DNA of 64,000 bases from Duffyella gerundensis (lineage in GTDB: Bacteria > Pseudomonadota > Gammaproteobacteria > Enterobacterales > Enterobacteriaceae): assembly GCF_001517405.1 (NCBI RefSeq), contig NZ_LN907827.1, forward strand, positions 1,742,587 to 1,806,586. Direction: 5' to 3'. The notes under the pieces are model-generated. The model was given only the letters and a program-made list of their open reading frames with translations, did no database searches and was not told where the DNA came from. The position numbers and the translations under genes are program-made. How positions within the stretch are numbered: position 1 is the stretch's first letter; the number at the start of each line of letters is the position of its first letter. Positions 28,428-37,983 of this stretch are shown piece by piece.

Positions 28428-30692
28428 TTAAGCAGGAACGGACAGGGCTTTCTGACTGCGTGACCAGACCCGATGGGCGGCCATAGCGGTGAGAAAATCG
28501 CTCATCAGGGCGCCTTCCGCTTTCGCATCTTCCACCAAGCCTTCTTCCGCCTCATCGTCGCCGACGCTGAACTGCGCTTTAAAACGACGTGCGTCACCGC
28601 TCAGGCCAATCACCTTGAGGTGTTTATAGGCTTCCAACAGGAAGTAACGTGCATCGCCGCTGAGCAGCAGGGCATCAATGTTGCCATCCGGAACGATAAC
28701 CGCATCAAAGGTCAGCGATGGCAGACCAGCAAAAGTGGCGTCAATCGGCAGGGCAGAGCCGTCATCGGCGCGTACCTGACCCATATGGGATGCCAGCAGT
28801 TTGGCATGCACGCCTTCCGCTTTCAGTGCCTGCAAAATGGCCAGTACGTCGGCTGCTTTCACGCCGTCGCTAATCAGTAGCGCAACCTGACGGCCTTTGA
28901 TGCTGCCGCCCGGTTGAGCATACAGGCTCAGGCTTTCCGCTTTGCTCAGGCCATTAACCGGCTGTGGCGGCGTGGTGTTCAGCTGCTCATCGGTAAGCGC
29001 CAGGCCGAGGTTCTCCGCTACGCCGCTGGCCAGCTGCACATCAATACGCAGCAGATGATCGACGACCCGCTCGCGGATATAAGCGCGGCCCACTTTGCTC
29101 AGTTCAAACGAGAAGGCGCCAATAATGTGCTGCTGTTCAAACGGCAGCTGGCTGAGCCAGAACAGGCGCGGCTGCGAATAATATTCGCCAAAGGAGGGGC
29201 TGCGCTCGCGAACTTTATGCCCTTCAACGCGCTCCTGATAACTTTCGAAACCACCGCCTGACGGTGCCGGTGGCGTTTCGCGCGGCCAGTTATCGTTAAT
29301 GGAGTTCGGCTCGTAGTTTGCCGGATTGGTATCGATATCCATCCGATGCATGCCCTGACGCTGGAAGTTGTGGTACGGGCAAACGGGACGGTTAATCGGG
29401 ATTTCGTGGAAGTTAGGCCCACCGAGGCGGCTGATTTGCGTATCGGTGTAGGAGAACAGACGGCCCTGCAGCAGCGGATCGTTACTGAAATCCATACCGG
29501 GAACGATATGACCAGGGTGGAATGCTACCTGTTCCGTTTCGGCGAAAAAGTTATCCGGGTTACGGTTCAGCACCATTTTGCCCACCAGCTGCACCGGGAC
29601 CAGCTCTTCCGGAATCAGTTTGGTGGCATCCAGCAGATCGAAATCAAACTTGAATTCATCCTCTTCCGGGATCAGCTGCAGGCCCAGTTCATATTCCGGG
29701 AAGTCGCCCGCTTCAATCGATTCCCACAAATCGCGACGGTGGAAGTCGGGATCGCGCCCGGTAAGCTTCTGCGACTCGTCCCACAGCAGTGAGGCTTTGC
29801 CCGCCACTGGCTTCCAGTGGAAACGCACAAAGGTCGCTTTGCCGTCGGCGTTAATCAGTCGGAAGGTGTGAATACCAAAGCCTTCCATGGTGCGATAGCT
29901 GCGCGGCAGGCCACGATCGGACATCGCCCACACTACGTTGTGCAGGGTTTCCGGCTGCAGCGAGACGTAATCCCAGAAGGTATCGTGCGCGCTCTGACCC
30001 TGAGGAATTTCGTTGTGCGGTTCCGGTTTTACCGCGTGCACGAAATCGGGAAACTTGTGCGCATCCTGAATAAAGAACACCGGTGTGTTGTTGCCTACCA
30101 AGTCGAATACACCTTCATCGGTGTAGAACTTGGTGGCGAAGCCACGAATATCGCGCACGGTATCCGCCGATCCGTTGCCGCCCTGGACGGTTGAGAAGCG
30201 CACGAAAACCGGTGTAATTTTTTCAGGATCGCTGAGGAAGTCCGCTTTGGTGATCTCTTTCAGCGAAGAGTACGGCTGAAAGTAACCGTGTGCCGCGGAG
30301 CCGCGAGCATGCACGATACGCTCAGGAATGCGCTCGTGGTCAAAATGGGTGATCTTTTCCCGCAGGATAAAATCTTCCAGCAGCGTGGGTCCACGCGTAC
30401 CGGCACGCAGCGAGTTTTGGTCGTTGGCAATACGCGTGCCCTGATTGGTGGTTAATGGCGCATCGGTGCCATTTTTACGATTAGGCTCAAGCTGATCGAG
30501 TTTTGCGTTGTGTGTATCCGGTGCTTTCAGGCTGCCAGGCGCGGTGGGTTCTTTGCCCGGAGGCGTGGGCTGCGCGGAGGGCTGATGTGAACCATCGGCC
30601 GGCGCCAGCGAATCGCGTGCGGGCTGAACGGAATCGGTACCGGTAAACGGCGCGGTATGAGTGAGTTCTTTTTTATGGGTTTCTTTCGACAT
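28428..30692 (-). CDS. katE: Catalase HPII
   Basis: Large-subunit monofunctional catalase of 754 residues (E. coli 753). Catalytic His128 lies in [15 protein letters not shown] and the proximal Tyr in [18 protein letters not shown]. The extra C-terminal flavodoxin/GATase-like domain ([20 protein letters not shown]) is complete. It disproportionates hydrogen peroxide in the cytoplasm and is a classic RpoS-dependent stationary-phase enzyme. Start [10 protein letters not shown] is preceded by a good RBS. Its terminator follows directly. Confidence 0.97.
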   Translation of the reverse strand: MSKETHKKELTHTAPFTGTDSVQPARDSLAPADGSHQPSAQPTPPGKEPTAPGSLKAPDTHNAKLDQLEPNRKNGTDAPLTTNQGTRIANDQNSLRAGTRGPTLLEDFILREKITHFDHERIPERIVHARGSAAHGYFQPYSSLKEITKADFLSDPEKITPVFVRFSTVQGGNGSADTVRDIRGFATKFYTDEGVFDLVGNNTPVFFIQDAHKFPDFVHAVKPEPHNEIPQGQSAHDTFWDYVSLQPETLHNVVWAMSDRGLPRSYRTMEGFGIHTFRLINADGKATFVRFHWKPVAGKASLLWDESQKLTGRDPDFHRRDLWESIEAGDFPEYELGLQLIPEEDEFKFDFDLLDATKLIPEELVPVQLVGKMVLNRNPDNFFAETEQVAFHPGHIVPGMDFSNDPLLQGRLFSYTDTQISRLGGPNFHEIPINRPVCPYHNFQRQGMHRMDIDTNPANYEPNSINDNWPRETPPAPSGGGFESYQERVEGHKVRERSPSFGEYYSQPRLFWLSQLPFEQQHIIGAFSFELSKVGRAYIRERVVDHLLRIDVQLASGVAENLGLALTDEQLNTTPPQPVNGLSKAESLSLYAQPGGSIKGRQVALLISDGVKAADVLAILQALKAEGVHAKLLASHMGQVRADDGSALPIDATFAGLPSLTFDAVIVPDGNIDALLLSGDARYFLLEAYKHLKVIGLSGDARRFKAQFSVGDDEAEEGLVEDAKAEGALMSDFLTAMAAHRVWSRSQKALSVPA

Positions 30693-30852
30693 GACGCATT
30701 GCTCCTGTGGATGTCGCGTTAGGCTTCATTAACTATAGAACAGCCTCCTTAATACGCTGACAAACATCAGGGAATTGCGATAATCCTCGGCCGATGGCGC
30801 AAGGTCGGTGCTGAAATAGCGCCAGTGCAGGGTAATTCAATGATTTACAGAT

Positions 30853-30877
30853 AAAAAAAAGCCGGCTTTCACCGGCT
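30853..30877 (-). terminator. Terminator of tcyP
   Basis: AGCCGG (30860-30865) pairs with CCGGCT (30872-30877), followed on the minus strand by eight Ts. It lies 24 bp past the tcyP stop. Confidence 0.88.
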
Positions 30878-30900
30878 TTATGCTGACTGCCTAACGCGCG

Positions 30901-32292
30901 TTAACGCTGCGCTAATTCCGGACGCTCGTCGCTTTCCAGCACGCGGCGGTCGGTCATACCTAACCAGCGGCTGGTCAGGGAACCCGCGGTCATTGAACCA
31001 TTGACGTTCAGTGCCGTACGGCCCATGTCGATCAGTGGCTCAATCGAGATCAGTAGCGCCACCAGCGTCACCGGCAGGCCCATGGCGGGCAGGACGATCA
31101 GCGCGGCAAAAGTGGCCCCGCCGCCCACGCCAGCAACACCGGCTGAGCTCAGCGTGACAATACCGACCAGCGTGGCAATCCACAGCGGATCAAACGGGTT
31201 GATGCCCACGGTTGGCGCCACCATAACTGCCAGCATGGTCGGGTAGAGACCCGCACAGCCGTTCTGACCAATAGTGGCACCGAACGAGGCGGAGAAGCTG
31301 GCGATTGACTCGGGCACGCCAAGACGGCGGGTTTGTGCTTCCACGCTCAGTGGAATAGTGGCGGCACTGGAACGGCTGGTAAACGCAAAGGTAATAACCG
31401 GCCAGACCTTGCGGAAGAAGCGCAGCGGATTGATTCCGTTGGCCGACAGCAGCAGGGCATGCACGCCAAACATAATCGCCAGGCCAAGATAGGAGGCGAT
31501 TACAAAACTGCCCAGCTTCATGATGTCCTGCAGGTTAGACGTCCCAACCACTTTGGTCATCAGCGCCAGTACGCCGTACGGCGTTAGCTTCATGATCAGA
31601 CGCACCAGCTTCATCACCCAGGATTGCAGCGTGTCGATCGCCTGCAGTACGCGCTCGCCTTTCTCTTTATCATCTTTCAGCAGATGCAGCGCCGCCACGC
31701 CGAGGAAGGCAGCAAAGATCACCACGCTGATGATAGAGGTTGGGTTGGCACCGGTTAAATCAGCAAACGGGTTTTTAGGGATAAACGACAGCAGCAGCTG
31801 CGGCACGGTGAGATCGGCCACTTTGCCCGCGTAGTTGGTCTGGATGGCGGCCAGCCGCGCGGTCTCTTTGGCACCCTGCACCAGGCCGGTAGCGTTGAGA
31901 TCGAACAGGCCAGTCACCAGTACGCCTACCAGCGCTGAAATGGCGGTGGTCACCAGCAGCACGCCGATGGTCAGCACGCTGATTTTGCCCAGCGACGAGG
32001 CGTTGTGCAGACGCGCCACCGCGCTAAGAATTGAGACAAACACCAGCGGCATTACAATCATCTGCAGCAGCTGCACGTAACCGTTGCCAACAATGTTAAA
32101 CCAGCTGATTGATTCGGTGATGACCGGATCGTTCTCGCCGTAAACGGCGTGCAGACCAAGACCAAATACCACGCCGATCACCAAACCGGTCAAAACCCGT
32201 TTGGAGAGGCTCCAGCTGTTACGACCGATTTTCGCCAGCAGCAGTAGCAGGGCGACGAAAATCACAATATTAAGAATGAGCGCTATGTTCAT
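30901..32292 (-). CDS. tcyP: L-cystine:H+/Na+ symporter TcyP (YdjN)
   Basis: Dicarboxylate/amino acid:cation symporter-family protein of 463 residues (E. coli TcyP 463). It has eight or so helices, the Ser-rich hairpin [18 protein letters not shown] and [22 protein letters not shown] in the substrate-binding region. It imports L-cystine across the inner membrane. In E. coli it responds to CysB and oxidative stress, which fits its position beside katE. The 170 bp upstream hold its promoter; I could not define a CysB site. Confidence 0.93.
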   Translation of the reverse strand: MNIALILNIVIFVALLLLLAKIGRNSWSLSKRVLTGLVIGVVFGLGLHAVYGENDPVITESISWFNIVGNGYVQLLQMIVMPLVFVSILSAVARLHNASSLGKISVLTIGVLLVTTAISALVGVLVTGLFDLNATGLVQGAKETARLAAIQTNYAGKVADLTVPQLLLSFIPKNPFADLTGANPTSIISVVIFAAFLGVAALHLLKDDKEKGERVLQAIDTLQSWVMKLVRLIMKLTPYGVLALMTKVVGTSNLQDIMKLGSFVIASYLGLAIMFGVHALLLSANGINPLRFFRKVWPVITFAFTSRSSAATIPLSVEAQTRRLGVPESIASFSASFGATIGQNGCAGLYPTMLAVMVAPTVGINPFDPLWIATLVGIVTLSSAGVAGVGGGATFAALIVLPAMGLPVTLVALLISIEPLIDMGRTALNVNGSMTAGSLTSRWLGMTDRRVLESDERPELAQR

Positions 32293-32462
32293 CCAGACTC
32301 TCCATTAATAACAATATTCCTGACAGAAATGACCGTATTCCCGTCAGGACAGGCGGTTTTATTCCGCCTCCCAGTGATAATGCCGCCATGTTAGCAGCAG
32401 GGCGAATTCATCCCTTATATCCAAAGGTTATTGTTTATAACGTAATGGTTTTTTCTGGCTGA

Positions 32463-33056
32463 TTAATGACCAGGGACCTGCTTTATCAGTTGGTTAAAGC
32501 CGCTCTGCGCCTGATTGATAATCTGTGCGGTCCAGCCTTCAGCGCCGAACGGCAACGAGCCCGGCGGAAACCACAGCGCCAGTCCAACCAGCACATAGCA
32601 GAAAACGCGCTCCAGCTGATTGCCATTCTGACTACTGCGCAGCACCGGCAGGCGAAAACGCCAGCGGCACGGCCACAGCAGCGGAACGCCAGCTGGCGTC
32701 AGCATGTCCGCGAGAATATGGCTCAGATAGCCCAGCACCATGCCTTGCAGCACATCGGCAGGAATAATCCAGCCCTGAGGAATGTTGACCTGAAACAGCC
32801 ACAGCCCGCCCAGCACGGCGAGCAGGCTATGGGTAAATCCACGGTGGCCAAAGATGCGGGCAATGGGATGCGATAACCAGCGCAGCCGCTGACCGAGCAG
32901 CGATCGTGGATGATCGATGTCGGGCAGCAGACAGGTCAGCAGCGTGGCCGAAATAATGTGCCACCAGTCACCCTGGGCCAGCACTGGCGTAAGTTCGGCG
33001 CGCTTGGCAAAAATGGCACTGGCAACGGCAAAAATGATGTGGCCTTCGGCCGTCAT
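32463..33056 (-). CDS. ydjM: Inner-membrane metal-dependent hydrolase-like protein YdjM (SOS-inducible)
   Basis: Product of 197 residues in the YdjM/DUF457 family, beginning MTAEGHIIFAVASAIFAKRAELTPVL. Conserved DIDHP, GHRGFTHSLLAV and LADMLTPAGVPLLWPC supply the His/Asp metal-ligand pattern of this membrane-bound hydrolase-like family. The frame is open further upstream; ATG 33056 was chosen because AGGGA precedes it and the length matches E. coli (196). A LexA-like box lies 22 bp upstream. Biochemical role unknown. Confidence 0.92.
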   Translation of the reverse strand: MTAEGHIIFAVASAIFAKRAELTPVLAQGDWWHIISATLLTCLLPDIDHPRSLLGQRLRWLSHPIARIFGHRGFTHSLLAVLGGLWLFQVNIPQGWIIPADVLQGMVLGYLSHILADMLTPAGVPLLWPCRWRFRLPVLRSSQNGNQLERVFCYVLVGLALWFPPGSLPFGAEGWTAQIINQAQSGFNQLIKQVPGH

Positions 33057-33077
33057 GGATAAATCCCTGGGTACATG

Positions 33078-33097
33078 GCTGTCAATGCATCCAGTAT
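33078..33097 (-). promoter_or_regulatory. LexA operator of ydjM
   Basis: CTG (33080-33082), ten bases, CAG (33093-33095) with CTGT and CAGTA flanks fits the SOS box with one mismatch in the inner core. ydjM is a known LexA target in E. coli. Confidence 0.65.
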
Positions 33098-33170
33098 AGG
33101 GATTTATCCAGTAAAGTTGAATATGTGACGCTGTAACCAAAGATGAAAATCGTGTCGACCGGCGAAATTA

Positions 33171-33932
33171 TCAGCGCGCCAGCCAGCCACCATCTACTGC
33201 CAGCGTATAACCCTGCACGTAGTCAGACGCGGACGAGGCAAGAAACACCACCGGCCCCATCATGTCGTCCGGCAAACCCCAGCGGCCGGCAGGAATGCGG
33301 CCAAGAATTTCCTGACTGCGGCCCTCGTCATCACGGATTTGCGCGGTATTGTTGGTCGCCATATAGCCTGGCGCAATGGCGTTGACGTTGATATTGTGCT
33401 TCGCCCACTCATTTGCCATCAGCCGCGTCAGGCCCATCACGGCACTTTTCGATGCGGTATACGACGGTACGCGAATGCCACCCTGGAAAGAGAGCATAGA
33501 GGCGATATTGATGATTTTGCCGCCGCCGCCCTGAGCGATAAACTGCTTTGCCACCGCTTGCGAGAGGAAAAACAGCGTTTTGCTGTTGATGTTCATCACA
33601 TCGTCCCAGTCAGCTTCGGTGAAATTCAGCGCATCCTCGCGGCGAATGATTCCCGCGTTGTTAATCAGAATATCGATGCGGCCAAACGCTGAGACCGCCT
33701 GTTGCACCACATCCGGCACCACGCGGGTGTCAATCAGATCGGCGTCAATGCCATGAAAGGCGCGGCCGGTTGCTTCAACCAGTGCCTGCGTATCGTCCGG
33801 CCCGGAGCGGTTAACGCCAATAATGTCGCAGCCTGCCTGGGCCAGACCGATTGCCATGCCCTGGCCTAAGCCGGTATTACAGCCGGTGATCAGCGCGACT
33901 TTCCCTTCCAGATTAAATGCATTCAGTATCAT
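33171..33932 (-). CDS. kduD: 2-dehydro-3-deoxy-D-gluconate 5-dehydrogenase
   Basis: Short-chain dehydrogenase of 253 residues, same length as KduD. It has GCNTGLGQGMAIGLAQAG (cofactor), INNAGIIRRED, INIASMLSFQGGIRVPSY with the catalytic Ser, and YTASK. It reduces 2,5-diketo-3-deoxygluconate to KDG in unsaturated-uronate (pectin) breakdown. It follows kduI by 31 bp and is probably cotranscribed with it. E. coli keeps kduID at a distant locus, so this placement is a difference from the shared order. Confidence 0.93.
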   Translation of the reverse strand: MILNAFNLEGKVALITGCNTGLGQGMAIGLAQAGCDIIGVNRSGPDDTQALVEATGRAFHGIDADLIDTRVVPDVVQQAVSAFGRIDILINNAGIIRREDALNFTEADWDDVMNINSKTLFFLSQAVAKQFIAQGGGGKIINIASMLSFQGGIRVPSYTASKSAVMGLTRLMANEWAKHNINVNAIAPGYMATNNTAQIRDDEGRSQEILGRIPAGRWGLPDDMMGPVVFLASSASDYVQGYTLAVDGGWLAR

Positions 33933-33963
33933 GCTTACGCTCTCTTAAATGTGGATGCTGCGC

Positions 33964-34800
33964 CTAGCGCAAATCACCGATCTGAACCGGATCCATGTCA
34001 TCAAATACCTGGTTTTCGCCGACCATACCCCAGATAAAGGTGTACCTTTTGGTGCCGACACCGGCGTGAATCGACCAGCTTGGCGAAATGACCGCCTGTT
34101 CGTTATGCACCAGCAGATGACGCGTCTCCTGCGGCTGGCCCATCATGTGAAAAACCGCGGTCTCTTCATCCATGTCGAAATAGAAATAGACTTCCATGCG
34201 CCGCTCATGGGTGTGGCACGGCATGGTGTTCCACAGGCTGCCTTCTTCCAGGCGTGTTAATCCCATGGTCAGCTGACAGGTGGGCAACACATCGGGAACG
34301 ATGAATTTATTAATGGTGCGGCGGTTGCTGGTGGCGGCATCGCCGAGGGTGGTGGAAGAGGCCTCGGCAAGCGTGATTTTCTTGTCGGGCCAGGTGCGGT
34401 GCGCCGGGGCGCTGTTGTAATAAAACTTGGCCGGACGGGCGGCATCATTGCTGCTGAAGATCACCGATTGTCTGCCCATGCCGACGTAAAGCGCTTCCTG
34501 GTTGCCGATCTCCCACTGCGTACCGTCAACATCGATCACGCCAGGACCGCCGACGTTAATGACGCCCAGTTCGCGGCGCTCCAGAAAATAGCTGACGCCA
34601 AGCTGTTTACCCACTTCGCTGCCGATGGTCACGCTTTGCGTAACCGGCATAATGCCGCCGATGATAATGCGATCGGTATGGCTGTAGGTCATGGTGTAGG
34701 TATCGGCGGTGAACAGCGTCTCAATCAGAAATTCGCGGCGCAGTGCGGCAGTGTCGAGCTGCTTTGCATGGTCGCTGTGGATACTTTGACGGACTTGCAT
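33964..34800 (-). CDS. kduI: 5-dehydro-4-deoxy-D-glucuronate isomerase
   Basis: Cupin-fold isomerase of 278 residues, identical in length to E. coli KduI. Start [17 protein letters not shown]; metal-binding cluster in [16 protein letters not shown]; end [11 protein letters not shown]. The frame runs open upstream, but ATG 34800 behind GAGG fits the family. It converts 5-keto-4-deoxyuronate to 2,5-diketo-3-deoxygluconate. It is first of the kduID pair and lies 93 bp downstream of a KdgR box. Confidence 0.94.
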   Translation of the reverse strand: MQVRQSIHSDHAKQLDTAALRREFLIETLFTADTYTMTYSHTDRIIIGGIMPVTQSVTIGSEVGKQLGVSYFLERRELGVINVGGPGVIDVDGTQWEIGNQEALYVGMGRQSVIFSSNDAARPAKFYYNSAPAHRTWPDKKITLAEASSTTLGDAATSNRRTINKFIVPDVLPTCQLTMGLTRLEEGSLWNTMPCHTHERRMEVYFYFDMDEETAVFHMMGQPQETRHLLVHNEQAVISPSWSIHAGVGTKRYTFIWGMVGENQVFDDMDPVQIGDLR

Positions 34801-34893
34801 ATCAGACCTCGTGCGATGAAAGGCGAAAGAACCGTGAAGCAATCGCGGTGTACCCGAGGAATAATAGGCATCCTGAGATGCTAATTCAATAAA

Positions 34894-34912
34894 AATGAAA
34901 CGCTGTTTTATT
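34894..34912. promoter_or_regulatory. KdgR operator of kduID
   Basis: Half-sites AATGAAAC and GTTTTATT around GCT form a near-perfect 19-bp palindrome with one mismatch, matching the KdgR consensus. KdgR represses pectin-degradation genes until KDG accumulates. Confidence 0.82.
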
Positions 34913-34939
34913 TGTTTTGGAGGCGAGATCAAAGTTTAT

Positions 34940-34961
34940 CAGGCTGCGCGCAGGCAGCCTG
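34940..34961. repeat. Inverted repeat between kduI and hxpB
   Basis: CAGGCTGC (34940-34947) pairs with GCAGCCTG (34954-34961). It may terminate hxpB transcription on the minus strand or act as a weak element; no clean T-tract is present on either side. Confidence 0.45.
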
Positions 34962-34971
34962 TTTATCGTAC

Positions 34972-35640
34972 TTAGCCGCGCAGGTGAAGTGCAGTGAGTT
35001 CAGCCAGCGACCTGAGCTGCACATGAGCAACATGCCAGCGAGCATCGTCACGGTTTTCGGCGGCTGGCACCACGATTGAGCGCATGCGGGCGGCGCGCGT
35101 GGCGATCATGCCGTTGAAAGAGTCTTCGAGCGTCACGCAGTTCAGCGGGTCGACGCCCAGTTTAGCGGCCGCATCAAGATAGACCTGAGGATGGGGCTTG
35201 CTGTAAGGCAACATCTCGGCCGAGGCCAGTGCTGAAAAATAGTGCCTGAGGTTGAACATCTCCAGCACGCGCTCCAGCATAAACAATGGCGAAGCGGAAG
35301 CCAGGCCGATGGCCAGACCTTCTGCCTGACAGAGTTTCAGCGCGTGTTCAACGCCTGGCAGCAGCGGTCGCTGTGCTTCCACCAGCGACAGCGCCCGCGT
35401 GATAATACGCTGCGTCACTTCAGCCTGATCGGGGCCGTTCCACGGCTGGGCGTCATACCACATGCGAACCACCTGATCGATGCGCAGGCCGAGCGTATCG
35501 GGCAGCTCAGCGCGCCGCGACAGGTCGATACCCAATGCCGAAAATACATCGCTTTCGGCCTGATCCCACAGCGGCTCGGAATCGATCAGTAATCCATCCA
35601 TGTCAAAGATGGCGGCTAAAACAGGTCGGGAATAGGACAT
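34972..35640 (-). CDS. hxpB: HAD-family hexitol/sugar phosphatase HxpB (YniC)
   Basis: Phosphatase of 222 residues, as in E. coli. HAD motif I is FDMDGLLIDSEP, motif II lies in GLASASPLFML, motif III Lys in PYSKPHPQVYLDA and motif IV in TLEDSFNGMIA. It dephosphorylates 2-deoxyglucose-6-phosphate, hexitol and sugar phosphates in E. coli. The frame opens nine codons earlier, but MSYSRPVL behind GGAG at the 35640 ATG matches the family start. It is divergent from yniB. Confidence 0.93.
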   Translation of the reverse strand: MSYSRPVLAAIFDMDGLLIDSEPLWDQAESDVFSALGIDLSRRAELPDTLGLRIDQVVRMWYDAQPWNGPDQAEVTQRIITRALSLVEAQRPLLPGVEHALKLCQAEGLAIGLASASPLFMLERVLEMFNLRHYFSALASAEMLPYSKPHPQVYLDAAAKLGVDPLNCVTLEDSFNGMIATRAARMRSIVVPAAENRDDARWHVAHVQLRSLAELTALHLRG

Positions 35641-35797
35641 TAGCGGCTCCACTGGTTGATGTGTCACAACCTTAGCATGGCTGATGGCGCACGCTGGCGA
35701 GGAGCCGCGGGAATTTTAACGGTGCGCCGATTTTTTCAGGCAGATTTTCTTCGCAGCGGGTAGACTTAGGGCCACATTGAGGTGTTAAGGAGAAACC

Positions 35798-36334
35798 ATG
35801 ACTTATCAACAGGCTGGCCGCATCGGAATTCTGAAGCGTGTGGTTGGCTGGATTATTTTCCTGCCGGCGCTGATCTCAACCATCATTTCGCTGTTGAGCT
35901 TCATGTTCAGGCACAGCGAGAAGCAGCCTGGCATCGATGCGGTAATGCTCGATTTCGTGCATGTGATGATCGACATGATCCGCTTTAATACCGGCTTTCT
36001 GCACTTTTTCTGGCAGAACTCGCCGGTGCCAGATTTTCACGGTGGCGCGAATCTCGGCTTCTGGTTTATCTATATTCTGATTTTTGTTGGTCTGGCGCTA
36101 ACCGCTTCCGGTGCCCGCATTTGGCGGCAGTCGCGTTACATTAAAGAAGGCATTGAAGATCAGCTGATAATGGAAAAAGCCAAAGGCGAAGAGGGGCGCT
36201 CCCGCCAGCAACTGGAAGCGCGTATTAACGTGCCACATCACACGATATTCCTGCAGATTTTCCCGCTTTATATTCTGCCGATTATCATCGCCATAGCCGG
36301 TTATTTTATCCTCTCTCTGCTTGGCTTCATCTGA
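35798..36334 (+). CDS. yniB: YniB family inner-membrane protein
   Basis: Product of 178 residues (E. coli YniB 178). It has a hydrophobic helix near residues 15-35 (VGWIIFLPALISTIISLLSF), a second at about 85-105 (NLGFWFIYILIFVGLALTAS), a charged helix (SRYIKEGIEDQLIMEKAKGE) and a C-terminal hydrophobic hairpin. RBS AAGGAGA precedes ATG 35798. Function unknown. It converges with yniA, whose stop is 5 bp away. Confidence 0.92.
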   Translation: MTYQQAGRIGILKRVVGWIIFLPALISTIISLLSFMFRHSEKQPGIDAVMLDFVHVMIDMIRFNTGFLHFFWQNSPVPDFHGGANLGFWFIYILIFVGLALTASGARIWRQSRYIKEGIEDQLIMEKAKGEEGRSRQQLEARINVPHHTIFLQIFPLYILPIIIAIAGYFILSLLGFI

Positions 36335-36339
36335 TGTTG

Positions 36340-37233
36340 TCAGGCCGGACTGGCCTGACTTTCCATCCATTCGTCCGCATCCAGCAGTTCGCCTATTGCC
36401 CTTTGTGATTCCAGCAGCCATTCGCCGCCAAACACGTTGGCCCGGTTAAGCAAATAATAAAGCTGATAAATCGGCTGCCGCTGTGAGAAACCGGCGGGCA
36501 ACGGCCAGATAGACTGATAACCCTCATAAATTTGCGGTGGCAAAGCGGTATACCACGAGAGCATCGCCAAATCGCATTCCCGGTCGCCCCAGTAACAGGC
36601 GGGATCGTAAATCCATGGACCCTCCGCGCTGCCGCCACAGTTAGTTGGCCAGAGATCGCCATGCAGCAGAGAAGGTTGAGGCTGATGTGTGGCCAGCGCG
36701 CGCTGCACGCAGCTGATGATCAGATCGATATTGCCATACTGAATGCCTTTTTCGGCGGCCAGCTGAAGCTGCCAGCCGATGCGCTGTTCGGCAAAGAACA
36801 CTGACCAGCGACGTAGCCAGCTGTTGGGCTGCGGTGTGGTGGTAATATTGTTGTCAAAATCGAAGCCGAAGTGCGCCTGTTCGCTCCACTGGTGCAGGCG
36901 GGCAAGCTGCTGCCCAAGCTCAAGGGCGCTGGTGCTGTCGAGCGGAGTAAGCGGAATGTATTCCAGTAACAGAAAGCTGACGTCGCGATCGCTGCCTACG
37001 CCATAGACCGCCGGCACACGTACCGTTTGGCTACGCGCCAGCAGTTCGAGCTGAGCGGCTTCCCAGGTAAAGAGATCAAGCATGTCGCGCTGGTTGCACT
37101 TCACAAACACATCGTGCTCACCGTAACGAATATGCCAGGCGGGATGAACATCGCCGCCGGGAAGCGACGTTTTTTGCCCAATATCGGCGCTGCCCAACTG
37201 TTCACTTAACAGACGACCAATGGCTGACCACAT
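36340..37233 (-). CDS. yniA: Fructosamine kinase-family protein YniA
   Basis: Kinase-like protein of 297 residues (E. coli 286). Start MWSAIGRLLSEQLG with RBS GAGGAG. The fold signature is the Brenner-type loop LLHGDLWPTN followed by YDPACYWGDRECDLAML, plus the nucleotide Lys in HDVFVKCNQRD. The family phosphorylates ketosamines as a repair of glycated amines, but the physiological substrate in enterobacteria is not settled. An insertion near DYIPLTPLDSTSA is minor. It is adjacent to the ydiZ homologue, as in E. coli. Confidence 0.92.
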   Translation of the reverse strand: MWSAIGRLLSEQLGSADIGQKTSLPGGDVHPAWHIRYGEHDVFVKCNQRDMLDLFTWEAAQLELLARSQTVRVPAVYGVGSDRDVSFLLLEYIPLTPLDSTSALELGQQLARLHQWSEQAHFGFDFDNNITTTPQPNSWLRRWSVFFAEQRIGWQLQLAAEKGIQYGNIDLIISCVQRALATHQPQPSLLHGDLWPTNCGGSAEGPWIYDPACYWGDRECDLAMLSWYTALPPQIYEGYQSIWPLPAGFSQRQPIYQLYYLLNRANVFGGEWLLESQRAIGELLDADEWMESQASPA

Positions 37234-37324
37234 ACGGTACTCCTCTTTCGCTGGTGGGGAATGAGTGTTACGCGTCAATCGTCATCTAACCTGCGCCGAT
37301 ATTGCCGGAAGCGTGGCGCGGATA

Positions 37325-37615
37325 TTAAGGAGCGTGTTGCAAAAAATCGTCGAGCGTTTGAACATCAACCCGCAGTTTATCAGCAGGTAAACTGGCAGAC
37401 GCGGCGATAATCTCCTGCTGCAATTCCTCGGCGGTTTTGGCGGTAATTATGCCAAAGCTGTTGAGGCCGAGCTCATGCGACTTGCCATGTTCATCATGCA
37501 GCGAGGTTGTGAATCCACTGCCTGTCATCGCTGAGGTAAGTTGCTGAATGTCGCCCAGGCTCTCTTCCTGATAATGCAGCGTAACGACAAAATGCTGTAA
37601 TCCTGTCGGACTCAT
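37325..37615 (-). CDS. ydiZ: YdiZ/GhoS-like small protein (DUF2622-type)
   Basis: Small acidic product of 96 residues. Pattern: HFVVTLHYQEESLGD, then GFTTSLHDEHGKSHELGLNSFGI, then RVDVQTLDDFL. This matches the ferredoxin-like fold of GhoS (type V antitoxin endoribonuclease) and the E. coli neighbour YdiZ in size and position next to yniA. No small membrane toxin like GhoT is seen beside it, so an antitoxin role is not implied. RBS is a weak AAGGTG. Function unknown. Confidence 0.7.
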   Translation of the reverse strand: MSPTGLQHFVVTLHYQEESLGDIQQLTSAMTGSGFTTSLHDEHGKSHELGLNSFGIITAKTAEELQQEIIAASASLPADKLRVDVQTLDDFLQHAP

Positions 37616-37983
37616 AATTCACCTTATTGTTATCGAAAGCGTTTTTTAGCGTAGTTCAGGGTCGTCGAGGTGGCGAATTGTTAGCCAACTATGCTGTTAT
37701 AAAAGCGGAAAAAAGACGGGGAAGCAAGCAGTCTTCAACAGGTGAAATCTGCAAACGCAGCGGCGGACACTTTTTGTTGCAAAATCAGTGCGGCGATAAA
37801 AATTACACTCTATACTGCGCGTCGTTAATGGGATGATTCCCATACCGGCGGGGATTTGCGGATAATGCAGCGCACGGCCCGCATTTCATATTTTTTTACA
37901 ATACTTACTTAAAATTGCATTGATTGGCTGGAGAAATTCTTCAGACTCACTCTTTTTTAAACTGTCGTACGGGTCACAATTAA
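37616..37983. other. Intergenic region between ydiZ and ydiY, without pfkB
   Basis: In E. coli pfkB lies here. This 368-bp stretch carries no phosphofructokinase remnant I can recognise. It becomes AT-rich towards ydiY. A 69-codon frame at 37627-37836 has no RBS or family likeness and is not supported. Confidence 0.6.

Noticed and set aside
37627..37836. 69-codon plus-strand frame upstream of ydiY
   Set aside because: No RBS and no family likeness. It could not be linked to a pfkB remnant.
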